From Salipiger mucosus DSM 16094 (lineage in GTDB: Bacteria > Pseudomonadota > Alphaproteobacteria > Rhodobacterales > Rhodobacteraceae), in assembly GCF_000442255.1 (NCBI RefSeq), contig NZ_KE557276.1:111216-175215 (forward strand): a DNA stretch of 64,000 nt, in the 5' to 3' direction. Below are positions 25,286 through 33,249 of this stretch, piece by piece. Within the stretch, counting starts at the first letter, position 1. Each line of letters begins with the position of its first letter. A program made the translations under genes and the position numbers. Below the pieces are notes generated by a model that worked only from the letters and a program-made list of their open reading frames with translations, did no database searches and was not told where the DNA came from.

Positions 25286-25617
25286 TCGTGTTGTCCTTTT
25301 CCGGGACGGTTGGTCTGGTGCGGCGGCGTTCCAGCGCTGTCGCACCGCCTGACTATTCACCGCACGCTCACAACGCGTCAAGACGTGGGGTCCATCAACG
25401 ACCACCGGCTTGCGGGGTCGTCAGGACCTGCTCAGCGGGGGCGCCACGTCCCCCGCCACCTCGCGCGCGGGCGCGCTCTCTCCTCCAAATCCTCCCTGAG
25501 CGCCGCCCGCGCGCATTTTCCCATTCCCCGGCTCGGGGATCACCGGTGCGCATCCCTGTGCCACACAGCCCGGCACGCGCTTCGGCGCGTGTCGGGCCAC
25601 CTCGCGGGGGTGCGCTG
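25286..25617. other. gap with strong hairpin before the rightward operon
   Basis: No gene is supported here. The region should hold the promoter of the convergent membrane-protein gene and the leader of the rightward operon. A 12-pair hairpin with a TTCG loop lies at 25569-25596, 21 bases before the next gene. Confidence 0.45.
25569..25596 (+). promoter_or_regulatory. 12-pair TTCG hairpin upstream of the early operon
   Basis: CCCGGCACGCGC pairs with GCGCGTGTCGGG around a TTCG tetraloop, with one G-U pair. No T-run follows, so it is not an ordinary terminator. It could be an mRNA 5' stabiliser, a translational control element, or an antitermination signal for the operon that starts at 25618. 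Confidence 0.45.
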
Positions 25618-26127
25618 ATGGGCGCGGTGCGGTATCGCAACCTCAAGATCCGGGGCGTCGTCTATCCGACCGCCACCGATGCCGCGAAGGCCCTGGGCGT
25701 CAGTGCTGATGCCGTTCGCATCGCGGCACGCAAGGGCACATTGCACCGCGTCGGAACCGGTCGGGTGGGTGTCGAGCCGATGCCGGTGCGCATCCGGGGT
25801 CTCGACTTCCCGAACGCGAAGGCCGCAGCGGTTCACTTCGGGGTTACGGTGCACGCGGTACATTACGCGATTTCGGCCGGCGATCCCGACCGCATCGGCC
25901 GCAGGTCGAAGCCGCCGCAGGCCCGCGCGCGGCCGATCACGCTCTACGGCGTGAATTTCCCGTCGCACGCCGAGGCGAGCCGCCAACTCGGGTTCCAGTC
26001 GGAGTACGTCGCGCGGGCCTTGAAGCGAAACACGCCGGAGGGCCACGAACGCATCCGCACCGCGATGATGGCCTATGTCGCGCGGCAAGAGCAGGCGGCC
26101 TATCACCGCTGGGAGCGTGCCGCATGA
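25618..26127 (+). CDS. triple NUMOD1-like repeat DNA-binding protein
   Basis: This 169-residue protein contains three tandem units. Each has a short beta stretch and an F/Y-P pair, followed by a helix-turn-helix: VVYPTATDAAKALGVSADAV, then LDFPNAKAAAVHFGVTVHAV, then VNFPSHAEASRQLGFQSEYV. These resemble NUMOD1 modules, which normally sit on homing endonucleases, but no nuclease domain is present. It is the first gene of the rightward early operon and overlaps the methyltransferase gene by ATGA. DNA binding is a strong inference; the target is unknown. Confidence 0.65.
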   Translation: MGAVRYRNLKIRGVVYPTATDAAKALGVSADAVRIAARKGTLHRVGTGRVGVEPMPVRIRGLDFPNAKAAAVHFGVTVHAVHYAISAGDPDRIGRRSKPPQARARPITLYGVNFPSHAEASRQLGFQSEYVARALKRNTPEGHERIRTAMMAYVARQEQAAYHRWERAA

Positions 26128-26864
26128 ATGCCAACCGCTCCACCGCCGTCATGGCGCGCCGTGTCGAGGCCCACGACAGCCTCGACGACTTTCCGACGCC
26201 GCCCTGGGCCACGCGGGCGCTCTTGCGCTTCCTCGCGGAGCAGGGCGAGCCGCTGCACCTGCAGCACGCCTGGGACCCGGCCTGCAATCGCGGATACATG
26301 GTGCGCCCACTGGCGGAACAGTTCGACCAGGTGCACGCGACCGACGTGCACGACTACGGCTGGTCCGGGCAGGACGGCGTGGCCGATTTCCTGATCTCCT
26401 GGGGGCAGGTCGCGCCCGACGTCGACTGGGTCATCACCAACCCGCCGTTTCGGCTGGCCGCCGACTTCATCCGACAGGGGCTGACCTACGCCCGGCGCGG
26501 TGTGGCCGTGCTGGTGCGGACGGCTTTCGTCGAAGGCCTCGATCGCTACGAAGGCCTTTTCCGCAACTGTCCCGAGGCCTTCGTGCTGCCCTTCGTCGAG
26601 CGTGTCGTCATGTGGAAGGGCGCGCTACTCGACCCGGACGTCATGGTCTGGCGGGTCGACCCCGAGACGGGCGAGGGCAAACTCACCCGGCCCACGAGTG
26701 CGACCAGTTATGCCTGGTTGGTCTGGCGCCGCGATGCTCGGGGCTGCTTCGAGCGGGAGACGCGCTTCGTGCGCATCCCGCCGTGCCGCCGAGATCTCAC
26801 GCGGCCCGGTGATTACCCGCCGCTGCCGGACCACCTGACGCCACCGCAGGGAGGCCTGCTGTGA
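26124..26864 (+). CDS. phage DNA methyltransferase-like protein
   Basis: This 246-residue protein looks like a SAM-dependent methyltransferase. It has DFPTPPWATRALL near the N-terminus, a substrate/SAM loop AWDPACNRGYMVRPLAEQF, and the catalytic motif WVITNPPFRLA (NPPF, as in N6-adenine methyltransferases). It would methylate phage or host DNA, which may protect replicating phage DNA from restriction. No partner restriction gene is seen. Confidence 0.8.
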   Translation: MNANRSTAVMARRVEAHDSLDDFPTPPWATRALLRFLAEQGEPLHLQHAWDPACNRGYMVRPLAEQFDQVHATDVHDYGWSGQDGVADFLISWGQVAPDVDWVITNPPFRLAADFIRQGLTYARRGVAVLVRTAFVEGLDRYEGLFRNCPEAFVLPFVERVVMWKGALLDPDVMVWRVDPETGEGKLTRPTSATSYAWLVWRRDARGCFERETRFVRIPPCRRDLTRPGDYPPLPDHLTPPQGGLL

Positions 26865-27082
26865 TCGGAACGCCCCACACCGTCGAGCGCCGCGAGGCGA
26901 CCCGCAATCCCTTCGACCCGCGCTGCCCGCTGCATCTGCGCCGGATCTGCGGCACCTGCCGGCATTTCCCCGGCGAGCTGCACGGGCAGGGCGAGCACCT
27001 TTGCCCGCTTCATGCCGATCGCGTCGGGGCGCGGACCTGGGCGGGCGACTGCACCGACTGGGAACGGGAGATCGCGCGATGA
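26861..27082 (+). CDS. small Cys-rich phage protein, probably zinc-binding
   Basis: This 73-residue protein has a GTG start overlapping the methyltransferase stop (GTGA). Cysteines and histidines are arranged as CPLHLRRICGTCRHF ... HLCPLH ... CTDW, suggesting a zinc-binding fold. Function unknown. Confidence 0.6.
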   Translation: MIGTPHTVERREATRNPFDPRCPLHLRRICGTCRHFPGELHGQGEHLCPLHADRVGARTWAGDCTDWEREIAR

Positions 27083-27378
27083 ACCGTGCCAGCCCGAAAG
27101 CTCGCCTGATGGCCGTGGCGACCGCCGTCGTGCTGCACCGGGGCAGCATGGTCGAGTGCAGCGACCTGGTCGGCGCACTGGAAGCAGCGGTGGAGGCCGC
27201 CGGTCGGCCGACCGAGGACATGCACGCCGTGCACGAGGCTGCCGGGGCGGTGGTCGAGGCGCGCCTCGATGCCGACCTGACGGCCTTCGACGGGGCGCGC
27301 TACCGGCTGTGGACGGCGTTGGCCGGGATCTGGTCGGGCAAGGCTCTGGAGTTACACCGGGCGGCGCGAGCGGCCTGA
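27079..27378 (+). CDS. hypothetical early phage protein
   Basis: This 99-residue helical protein begins MNRASPKARLMAVATAVVLH. It overlaps the preceding gene by ATGA and lies 76 bases before the probable replication protein. No domain recognised. Confidence 0.6.
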   Translation: MNRASPKARLMAVATAVVLHRGSMVECSDLVGALEAAVEAAGRPTEDMHAVHEAAGAVVEARLDADLTAFDGARYRLWTALAGIWSGKALELHRAARAA

Positions 27379-27454
27379 ACGAATGGCGGCCATCGCGCCG
27401 CAGGACAAACGCGACGGCCCGCAGAGGTCGCGCGCGAGGCATGAGAGGGACGGC

Positions 27455-28099
27455 ATGACCAGTACCGAGCGGACCCTGCGGGCGGTGGATTCCGCCGACC
27501 TTCCGGACTACCCGATCTCGTCGTCCGAGCGCCTGGACAGCCACTACTTCCTGCAGTGGAACCTCAAGCGCTGGCGGGCTTCGAGCTTTCGCAAGCTGGC
27601 TGATCCAGAGGTCGGCTGGTACGGCTTCAACCTCTTTTGCGTGGCGCAGGACAGCACGCCGTTGGGCACCCTGTCCTGCGATGACCGCGAGCTGGCCGCC
27701 GATCTCAACATCCCGCTGGAGCGCTGGCAGCAGCTGTGCAAGCGCGACATCTCGCCCCTCAACGGGTGGCACCGGTATCGTTGCGACAATGGTGAGGTCC
27801 GCTTGGGGCACTCGGTCGTCATCGAGGTCGCACAGGATGCGCTCACGTCGAAGCGCAGGAACGCGGCCAAGAACGCCGAGGACCGGATGCGCAAGCGGCT
27901 GCGCACCATCGCCGAGCACCTGCGCAAGATCTCCGGCGGCGTGGCCGCCTTCGCCGATGACGACGCGCGCCAGAACGCGGTGAGTGACTGGATCGAGCGG
28001 GCCTATCCGGGCGGCAGCGCGACAGAGCGGCGGGTGCGCGAGGCGATCAACGATCTGTCGAACGCGGAGGCGCGCAATGATCGCTCCAGAGCGCTGTGA
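27455..28099 (+). CDS. probable phage replication-associated protein
   Basis: This 214-residue protein has an N-terminal segment with YFLQWNLKRWRASSFRKL and GTLSCDDRELAADLNIP, resembling DUF1376-like replication-initiation regions of phages. A basic helical C-terminus follows (TSKRRNAAKNAEDRMRKRLR). The start at 27455 follows GAGAGGG. It lies directly before a cluster of repeats in the next frame, as expected for an initiator next to its origin. The assignment is tentative. Confidence 0.55.
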   Translation: MTSTERTLRAVDSADLPDYPISSSERLDSHYFLQWNLKRWRASSFRKLADPEVGWYGFNLFCVAQDSTPLGTLSCDDRELAADLNIPLERWQQLCKRDISPLNGWHRYRCDNGEVRLGHSVVIEVAQDALTSKRRNAAKNAEDRMRKRLRTIAEHLRKISGGVAAFADDDARQNAVSDWIERAYPGGSATERRVREAINDLSNAEARNDRSRAL

Positions 28100-28314
28100 A
28101 AACCGCGCCAAAACTTCCGATGGAAGATTTCGGAACTTCCGGCGGAAGTTTTCGGACGGATTTTCGCGGTTTTGTTTCGGCCGAAAACCGCGCCGCTGAA
28201 AGGAAAAGAGAAAGAAATGAAATGAAACGAGATACGGCGCTGCGCCTGAAATCGAGCGTGGCGCCTGTGGATAAGTCGGAAGCTGACGGGCAGAGAAAAG
28301 GGGACGGTCCATGA
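28096..28314 (+). CDS. short frame spanning the candidate origin
   Basis: This 72-residue frame has a GTG start overlapping the upstream stop and a stop overlapping the downstream ATG, so it fits the operon exactly. Its first half is coded by the repeat cluster at 28098-28192. Whether it makes a protein or is only a bridge across an origin is unclear. Confidence 0.4.
   Translation: MKTAPKLPMEDFGTSGGSFRTDFRGFVSAENRAAERKRERNEMKRDTALRLKSSVAPVDKSEADGQRKGDGP
28098..28194. repeat. repeat cluster, candidate prophage origin of replication
   Basis: Two 22-base direct repeats abut at 28112-28133 and 28134-28155. Each holds an AACTTCC...GGAAG dyad, perfect in the second copy. GAAAACCGCGCC occurs at 28098-28109 and again at 28183-28194. 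A 9-pair hairpin (CGCGGTTTT/AAAACCGCG) spans 28165-28192. The cluster lies just after a probable replication gene, the usual site for phage initiator iterons. Confidence 0.55.
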
Positions 28315-28898
28315 GCGACGAGCAGACGACGACCGAGACGAAGCGCGACCGGGTGCGCCGGTTGCTGATAGAGCCGTTGCAGGCGCACGGCATGCGGTTT
28401 CCGAAGGCGATGCCGGAGGCGGAGAAGCGTAGGGCGCTGGACAGCATCGCCGACCAGGTGGCTTACATGAGCGACCGGGGCCTGACGGTACTGGCCGAAT
28501 GCCTGCGCACCAAGGGCGAGGGCAGCGCGAAGGACTTCTGGCCCTCGCTGGCGAGCATCACGACATATGCCCATTCTTTCGAGCCGCGCCCGCTGAACGA
28601 ACGGCCCGAGCTGCTGCGATGGTTCGCATCGAGGGCCGGGCCAGACGCGCTGCAGGCTGGCCGGCATGTCGCGGAGTATCTGTGGTGGCAGAAGAAGGGG
28701 CACCCGCCCCTGACCGACAGGGACAAGGCGCTGGTGCGTGAGAAGTCCCGTGAGATGGCGGACAAGGCGTTGCGGGTTCAGGAAAGGATCGACCGCAGCT
28801 TGCCGCCGCTGCACGACGATGGTGCCTGGCTCGACTGGTACAGGGCGCTGGACCAGCGCGTACGCGGCTACATCGCGGCAGGGGAGAAGGCGGCATGA
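28311..28898 (+). CDS. hypothetical early phage protein
   Basis: This 195-residue, mostly helical and basic protein begins MSDEQTTTETKRDRVRR and contains AEEL-type helices around LTVLAECLRTKGEG. It follows the repeat cluster and overlaps both neighbours. It may act in replication, as a loader or accessory factor, but no motif proves that. Confidence 0.6.
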   Translation: MSDEQTTTETKRDRVRRLLIEPLQAHGMRFPKAMPEAEKRRALDSIADQVAYMSDRGLTVLAECLRTKGEGSAKDFWPSLASITTYAHSFEPRPLNERPELLRWFASRAGPDALQAGRHVAEYLWWQKKGHPPLTDRDKALVREKSREMADKALRVQERIDRSLPPLHDDGAWLDWYRALDQRVRGYIAAGEKAA

Positions 28899-29716
28899 CC
28901 ATGGCCATCAAGATCACGCCCAGCCCCGATGTCGTCTACGTCGATCACTTCGGCTATGCCCGGCGCGGTGCCTGGCCGCGTTCGGTCGCTGGGGCTGATC
29001 GGCTGGCGGAGGAAGGGGCGCGCATCCGTGAAATCATGGCGCGAGCTGTGCCGCCTGCGCGGTGCAGTGCCGCGATCCCGGTGGCTCCGGCGCGCGGGCC
29101 GCAGATTGCGCAGGTCCCGCGCGAAGTCGTCATGACCGACAGCGGCCCCCGTGTGCGCCGCGGTGATCCGGAACTTGGGAATCGGGTGCGCCTCGGCGAT
29201 GCTTTCGACCGGATGGAGGACCAGGCGCGTCGCCGGCATCAGGCGAAGACCAAGGGCCTGGAGCGGGACGGCAAGCCCATCCCCTACCGCCCGCTCTTCA
29301 CTACCGGGCAGGTCGAGATTGCGCGGGAGTATGCGGCGCTGACCGAGCGCTGCGATGCCACGGGCGTCAAGTGCTCCTCTCTCGAGGTCTTGCGAGCCTC
29401 GGCGTCTGGCGGCGGTGACCGCGAGGTTGCGATCTTCCGGGACTTCCAGCGGCTGCGCTATTTCCATGCGAGGATCGGCGACGGGCTGGCAAAAGAGGTC
29501 AGGCGTATGCGCCCGGGCGCGGACAAGCGTCGCGCGATCCGGGCGCGTCGTCTGGTCGACCAGGTGTGCCTGTCTGGTCGCACATTGTCCGAGGTGCTGG
29601 AGGATCATGGTTGGTCGGTCGATGCCAAGAGCAGGACCGCGCTCAGGAGGGCGCTGTGTAGCGCTCTGGACCGTATGCGGGGCTTCGACATGGCGCGACC
29701 GCAAAATGTGGCTTGA
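28895..29716 (+). CDS. last early-operon protein, possible late regulator
   Basis: This 273-residue protein has a basic middle (RRRHQAKTKGLERDG) and ends with a helix-turn-helix-like segment (RRLVDQVCLSGRTLSEVLEDHGW) and a basic helix. It is the last gene of the early operon and sits directly before a strong terminator and the late genes. That is where lambda-like phages place their late antiterminator. A regulatory role is inferred from position and the C-terminal motif. Confidence 0.6.
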   Translation: MTMAIKITPSPDVVYVDHFGYARRGAWPRSVAGADRLAEEGARIREIMARAVPPARCSAAIPVAPARGPQIAQVPREVVMTDSGPRVRRGDPELGNRVRLGDAFDRMEDQARRRHQAKTKGLERDGKPIPYRPLFTTGQVEIAREYAALTERCDATGVKCSSLEVLRASASGGGDREVAIFRDFQRLRYFHARIGDGLAKEVRRMRPGADKRRAIRARRLVDQVCLSGRTLSEVLEDHGWSVDAKSRTALRRALCSALDRMRGFDMARPQNVA

Positions 29717-29762
29717 CTGCTAGCCTCACCGGTGGCAGCACTTATGTCATCATCACGAAATG

Positions 29763-29798
29763 CGCCCGGAGCGGAAGATCCCGCTGCCGGGCGTTCTT
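29763..29798 (+). terminator. rho-independent terminator after the early operon
   Basis: A 12-pair stem with one bulged G (left arm 29763-29774, right arm 29781-29793) is followed by TTCTT. It lies about 47 bases after the last early gene and directly before the tRNA-Met-like gene, separating early from late transcription. Confidence 0.7.
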
Positions 29799-29800
29799 GT

Positions 29801-29875
29801 GTCCGGGTGGAGCAGCGGTAGCTCGCGTGGCTCATAACCACGAGGTCGGAGGTTCGAACCCGTCCCCGGCAACCA
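29801..29875 (+). tRNA. tRNA-Met (CAT) carried by the prophage, imperfect
   Basis: The 75-base sequence has a perfect D-stem (GAGC/GCTC) and anticodon stem (CGTGG/CCACG) around CTCATAA, and encodes CCA. The acceptor pairs at positions 3-7, but the first two pairs (G-A, T-C) do not match. The T-stem has an A-G mismatch and a G-T wobble. It may be a functional but divergent phage tRNA or a decaying one. It lies between the early terminator and the terminase genes. Confidence 0.7.
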
Positions 29876-29942
29876 GATACCAAGAGCGCGCCCGCCGACA
29901 GGCGCGAGTGTCAAGCTAGGAGCTGCAGCGGCGGGGCGGCTC

Positions 29943-30134
29943 TCACTTCCTTTTCAAATGGTAGTTGATGCTCTTGAGCTGGCCGACGATGCGGTCCAGC
30001 GCCTGGAGGACGGCGAAGAGCGTCAGCGCGGCCACGGCGAGACCGAACGACAGGGCGAACATCTCTTCGGAGATGGCGACGGCGGCGGCGATCAGGCCGG
30101 CGGCGAGATTGATCCAGGCGACGATGGGCAGCAT
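29943..30134 (-). CDS. small membrane protein, antisense cargo gene
   Basis: This 63-residue protein is nearly all hydrophobic (two membrane segments, about residues 5-22 and 27-47) with a basic end (INYHLKRK). It is transcribed against the late genes, between the phage tRNA and the terminase, which fits an independently expressed cargo gene. A holin-like or exclusion role is possible but unproven. Confidence 0.5.
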   Translation of the reverse strand: MLPIVAWINLAAGLIAAAVAISEEMFALSFGLAVAALTLFAVLQALDRIVGQLKSINYHLKRK

Positions 30135-30255
30135 GGCGGTCTCCGCTCGGTGGTTTCCGGCACCCTAGCGGGCGGGCGGCATGGCTGCCAGCAATCCGTG
30201 GGTCCTTCCCGGGGTTCAAACGTATACGGGCGGGCGTAGCCCGGAGGTTTTGTCA

Positions 30256-30306
30256 CGCTAAACAGGAATCAAAGCCTAAACCATTGGAAGGTTTAGTCCT
30301 TTAGCG
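30256..30306. other. nested inverted repeats upstream of terminase, candidate cos region
   Basis: CTAAACC (30276-30282) and GGTTTAG (30290-30296) form a hairpin. CGCTAAA (30256-30262) and TTTAGCG (30300-30306) form an outer pair around it. In lambda-like phages cos lies just before the small terminase gene, which starts here at 30379. The actual cut site cannot be read from sequence. Confidence 0.4.
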
Positions 30307-30378
30307 GGGTAAACGACGCGCGCCCCGACAGGAGAGGGAGAACATGGTGCGCCGGTGCGGGCGCCTGGAAAGGACGGC

Positions 30379-31014
30379 ATGGCACAACTGACAGCGACGG
30401 AACTGGCCGGGGCGCTGGATCTCTCCAAGGGACGGATCAGTCAGCTGGTGCGGGCCGGTCAGCTCGACGGGTGCTACAGCGGCGACGGAAGGGCGCGGCG
30501 CTTCGACCTGGAGAAGGTCGCCGCGGCCCTGGGCCGCCGGCTCGACCCGGGCCAGATGCTGGGCAACGGAGCGAAGACCCGGGACGCGCTCTCGCGGATC
30601 CCGGAATCGGGCGCACCGGCCGAGGACGACACGCCGCCCCGTAGCGGGGCCGGGGCGACCGAGCTGCCCGCGAAGGACCCCTCGCGCTACGAGCTGGCCA
30701 AGACGCTCAAGGCGGAGGAAGACGCGCGGACCGCCCGGCGGCGCAACCAGGAGGCGGAGGAGACCTTCGTGCTGGCCAGCGTGGTCGCCAACGAGACCGC
30801 GCGGCAGATGGCGCAGGAGATCGCCTCGATCGAAAGCTCGGTGCTGCGGGCCGGCGCCCGGCGCATCGCCGACGACCTGGGCGTCGACTTCCGCGAGGCG
30901 CGGGCGATCCTGACCGAGGTCTGGCGCGAGTACCGCTCGGCGCGGTCGCGGGCGAAGGAGAGCGAGGCCGAGGCGGCCCAGCTGACCGAGGACGAACAGG
31001 CCGAGGATTTCTGA
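30379..31014 (+). CDS. terminase small subunit (gpNu1-like)
   Basis: This 211-residue protein begins with a winged helix-turn-helix (TELAGALDLSKGRISQLVRAGQL), as in lambda Nu1, which binds cos DNA. The remainder is helical and acidic and should bind the large subunit. GGAAAGGACGGC precedes the ATG at 30379; the frame extends to a GTG at 30355. terL starts 4 bases downstream. Confidence 0.85.
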   Translation: MAQLTATELAGALDLSKGRISQLVRAGQLDGCYSGDGRARRFDLEKVAAALGRRLDPGQMLGNGAKTRDALSRIPESGAPAEDDTPPRSGAGATELPAKDPSRYELAKTLKAEEDARTARRRNQEAEETFVLASVVANETARQMAQEIASIESSVLRAGARRIADDLGVDFREARAILTEVWREYRSARSRAKESEAEAAQLTEDEQAEDF

Positions 31015-31018
31015 GGCC

Positions 31019-33038
31019 ATGGGGTTCCTGATCGCGGCGGAACGGGTCGTGGCGCAGGCTATGGCCCGGGCCATCGCGCCGCCGCCACCGCCGGACATCA
31101 CCCGCTGGTGCGAAGAGAACATCGTCTTCGATGCGCGCTCGCCGATGCCGGGGCCCTTCGACATCTCGCGCTTCGCCTTCCTGCGCGAGATCCACGAGGT
31201 GCTCTCGCCGGAGCACCCGGCGCGGGAAGTGACGATCCGGGGGCTCGGCCCAGTGGGGCAAGACGGTCTCGATCATCCAGCCGACGCTGGCGGAGTGGCA
31301 CGAGTACACGCCGCTCGACTCGCTGATCGTGCATCCGACCGGGAGCGCGGCCAGCGAGTGGGTGAACAACAAGTGGATGCCCATGCGCCGCCAGGCGCCG
31401 GGGCTGATCAGGGTCTTCGGCGCGGGGCGCGGCGAGAACCGGGACAACACCTTCAACCAGGAGACGCTGGACCGGAACGGCTCGCTCAAGGTGGCCTCGT
31501 CGGGCTCGCCGGCCGACCTGACCGGCACCAGCCGGCGCCTGGTCATCATGGACGACCTGTCCAAGTTCGAGCCCTCGGAGAAGGGCGATCCCGAGAAGCT
31601 GGCGGACAGCCGGGCCTCGGGCTTCGAGGACGCGAAGATCCTTCGCGTCTCGACGGCCATGATCAAGGGCACCTGCAGGATCACGGTGGCCTATGGCCGC
31701 AGTGACCAGCGGCTCTACCACGTGCCGTGCCCGCAGTGCGGCACCATGCAGCCGCTGACCTGGGAGAACTTCCGGGCCAATATCGACCCGGAGAACCTCG
31801 GCGCGGCGCACTTCCGCTGCGAGAGCTGCCAGGCGCCGATCCGGCACGGGGACAAGGAAAAGATCGTCCGGCTGGGCCAATGGGTGAAGCACAACCCCAA
31901 GGGCAGCCACCCGGGCTTCCACCTGTGGCGGGCCTACGCCCCGCAGCGCGACTGGGCCTCGATCGCGGTGGAATACGCGCAGGTCATGGGCTGGACCCGG
32001 ATCGAGGCGAGCGCCGGCGACAAGACGCCCGCCACGGCGGCGACGGTCAACGCGGGCGAGGAGCAGGTCTTCTGGAACGACGTTCTGGGGCTCCCCTACG
32101 AGCAGGCGACCGACGCACCGGACTGGGAGGCGCTGCGGGACCGGGCCGAGCACGCCGAGCCGGGCGAGGTTCTGGAGCGCGGCGTGCTGCCGGCGACGGG
32201 CATCATCTTCGCGGCGGGCGTCGACTGCCAGGACGACCGCATCGAGGTGCAGCTCGTGGCCTTCGGGCGCAACCGGCGGCGCTGGGTCGTCGACTACCGG
32301 GTGATCCCGCATCACATCGGTGACGACGAGGGCCGGGCGGCGCTCAACGCGCTGCTGAAGCAGCAGTGGAAGACCGAGCTTGGGCTGCCGCTGGCGCTCG
32401 ATATGCTGGCGATCGACGGCGGCGCCTGGACCGATGACGTCTGGAGCTGGGCCAAGACCCATCCCTGGACGCGGGTGATCATCGTCAAGGGCGCCTCGAC
32501 CCAGACTGGGCCGCTCATGGCGGCGCAGAAGTTCGAGCGGCGCAAGGATGGCAGGGCGAAGCGGGCGCAGAAGCGCGCCTTCAACCTCAACGTCTCCTCG
32601 CTGAAGGCGGGGCTCTACGAGCACCTGGGCAAGGAGGACCCGCAGGAGCGGGGCTACACCCGTTTCGCGCGGGCGCTCGGCGACGAGTACTTCCGCATGC
32701 TCGCCTCGGAGACGCGGGTGGTGAGCCGCAACAAGGTCGGCGTGATGACGAGCAAGTGGGTGCTGGTCGAGCCCACGCGGCGCAACGAGGCGCTGGACAC
32801 GATGAACTACGCCGAGGCGGCCGCGATGCGACGCGGCTGGCACTCGATGACGGACGATCAATGGGATGCCCTGGCGACCGAGCGCGGCACCGCGCCGGCA
32901 GAGGCGCAGGGCGATCTCTTCGACGCGGAGCTGCCGCTGTCGGCGCGGGCCGAGGCCCGGGCGCCGCGGCAGGACCGTTCCAAGGAAACCGACGCGGCGA
33001 CGCGTCTTCTCAACGTGCTGAGGCCCGATGGCGATTGA
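31019..33038 (+). pseudogene. terminase large subunit (GpA family), one-base frameshift
   Basis: GpA-type terminase cuts at cos and pumps DNA into the procapsid. The frame from 31019 reads to EVTIRG and is then lost. One base fewer in the G-run at 31239-31243 restores it as GSAQWGKTVSIIQPTLAEW, where SAQWGKT is the Walker A motif. The remaining frame is open to 33038 and contains Walker B RLVIMDDLSKFEP. Span length is 3n+1, consistent with one inserted base. Either a homopolymer sequencing error or a disabling mutation. The restored protein would be about 672 residues. Confidence 0.88.
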
Positions 33039-33249
33039 CACCGCAACACTGGAGACGCGCCTCGCGGAGGCCGAGACCGCGCTGCACGAGCTGATGGTCG
33101 GGCAGAGCGTGACGGTCGTGGCCTACGACGGGCACCGGACCGAGTACGGCCCCGGCGACGAGACGCGGCTGCGCCGCTACATACAGAGCCTGAAACGGCA
33201 GCTGGGCCAGCTGCCCTCGGGCCGCATGTCGCGCCCGGTGATCTTCTGA
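33028..33249 (+). CDS. gpW-like head-tail joining protein
   Basis: This 73-residue protein reads LETRLAEAETALHELMVGQSV and ...GRMSRPVIF, matching the gpW fold of lambda, which seals filled heads and prepares them for tail attachment. It overlaps the terminase end and shares its stop with the portal start (TGATG). Confidence 0.8.
   Translation: MAIDTATLETRLAEAETALHELMVGQSVTVVAYDGHRTEYGPGDETRLRRYIQSLKRQLGQLPSGRMSRPVIF

Noticed and set aside
24695..25618. Plus-strand frame overlapping the convergent membrane protein
   Set aside because: Its start has an ATGA overlap, but the translation is not protein-like and lies antisense to a convincing membrane protein.
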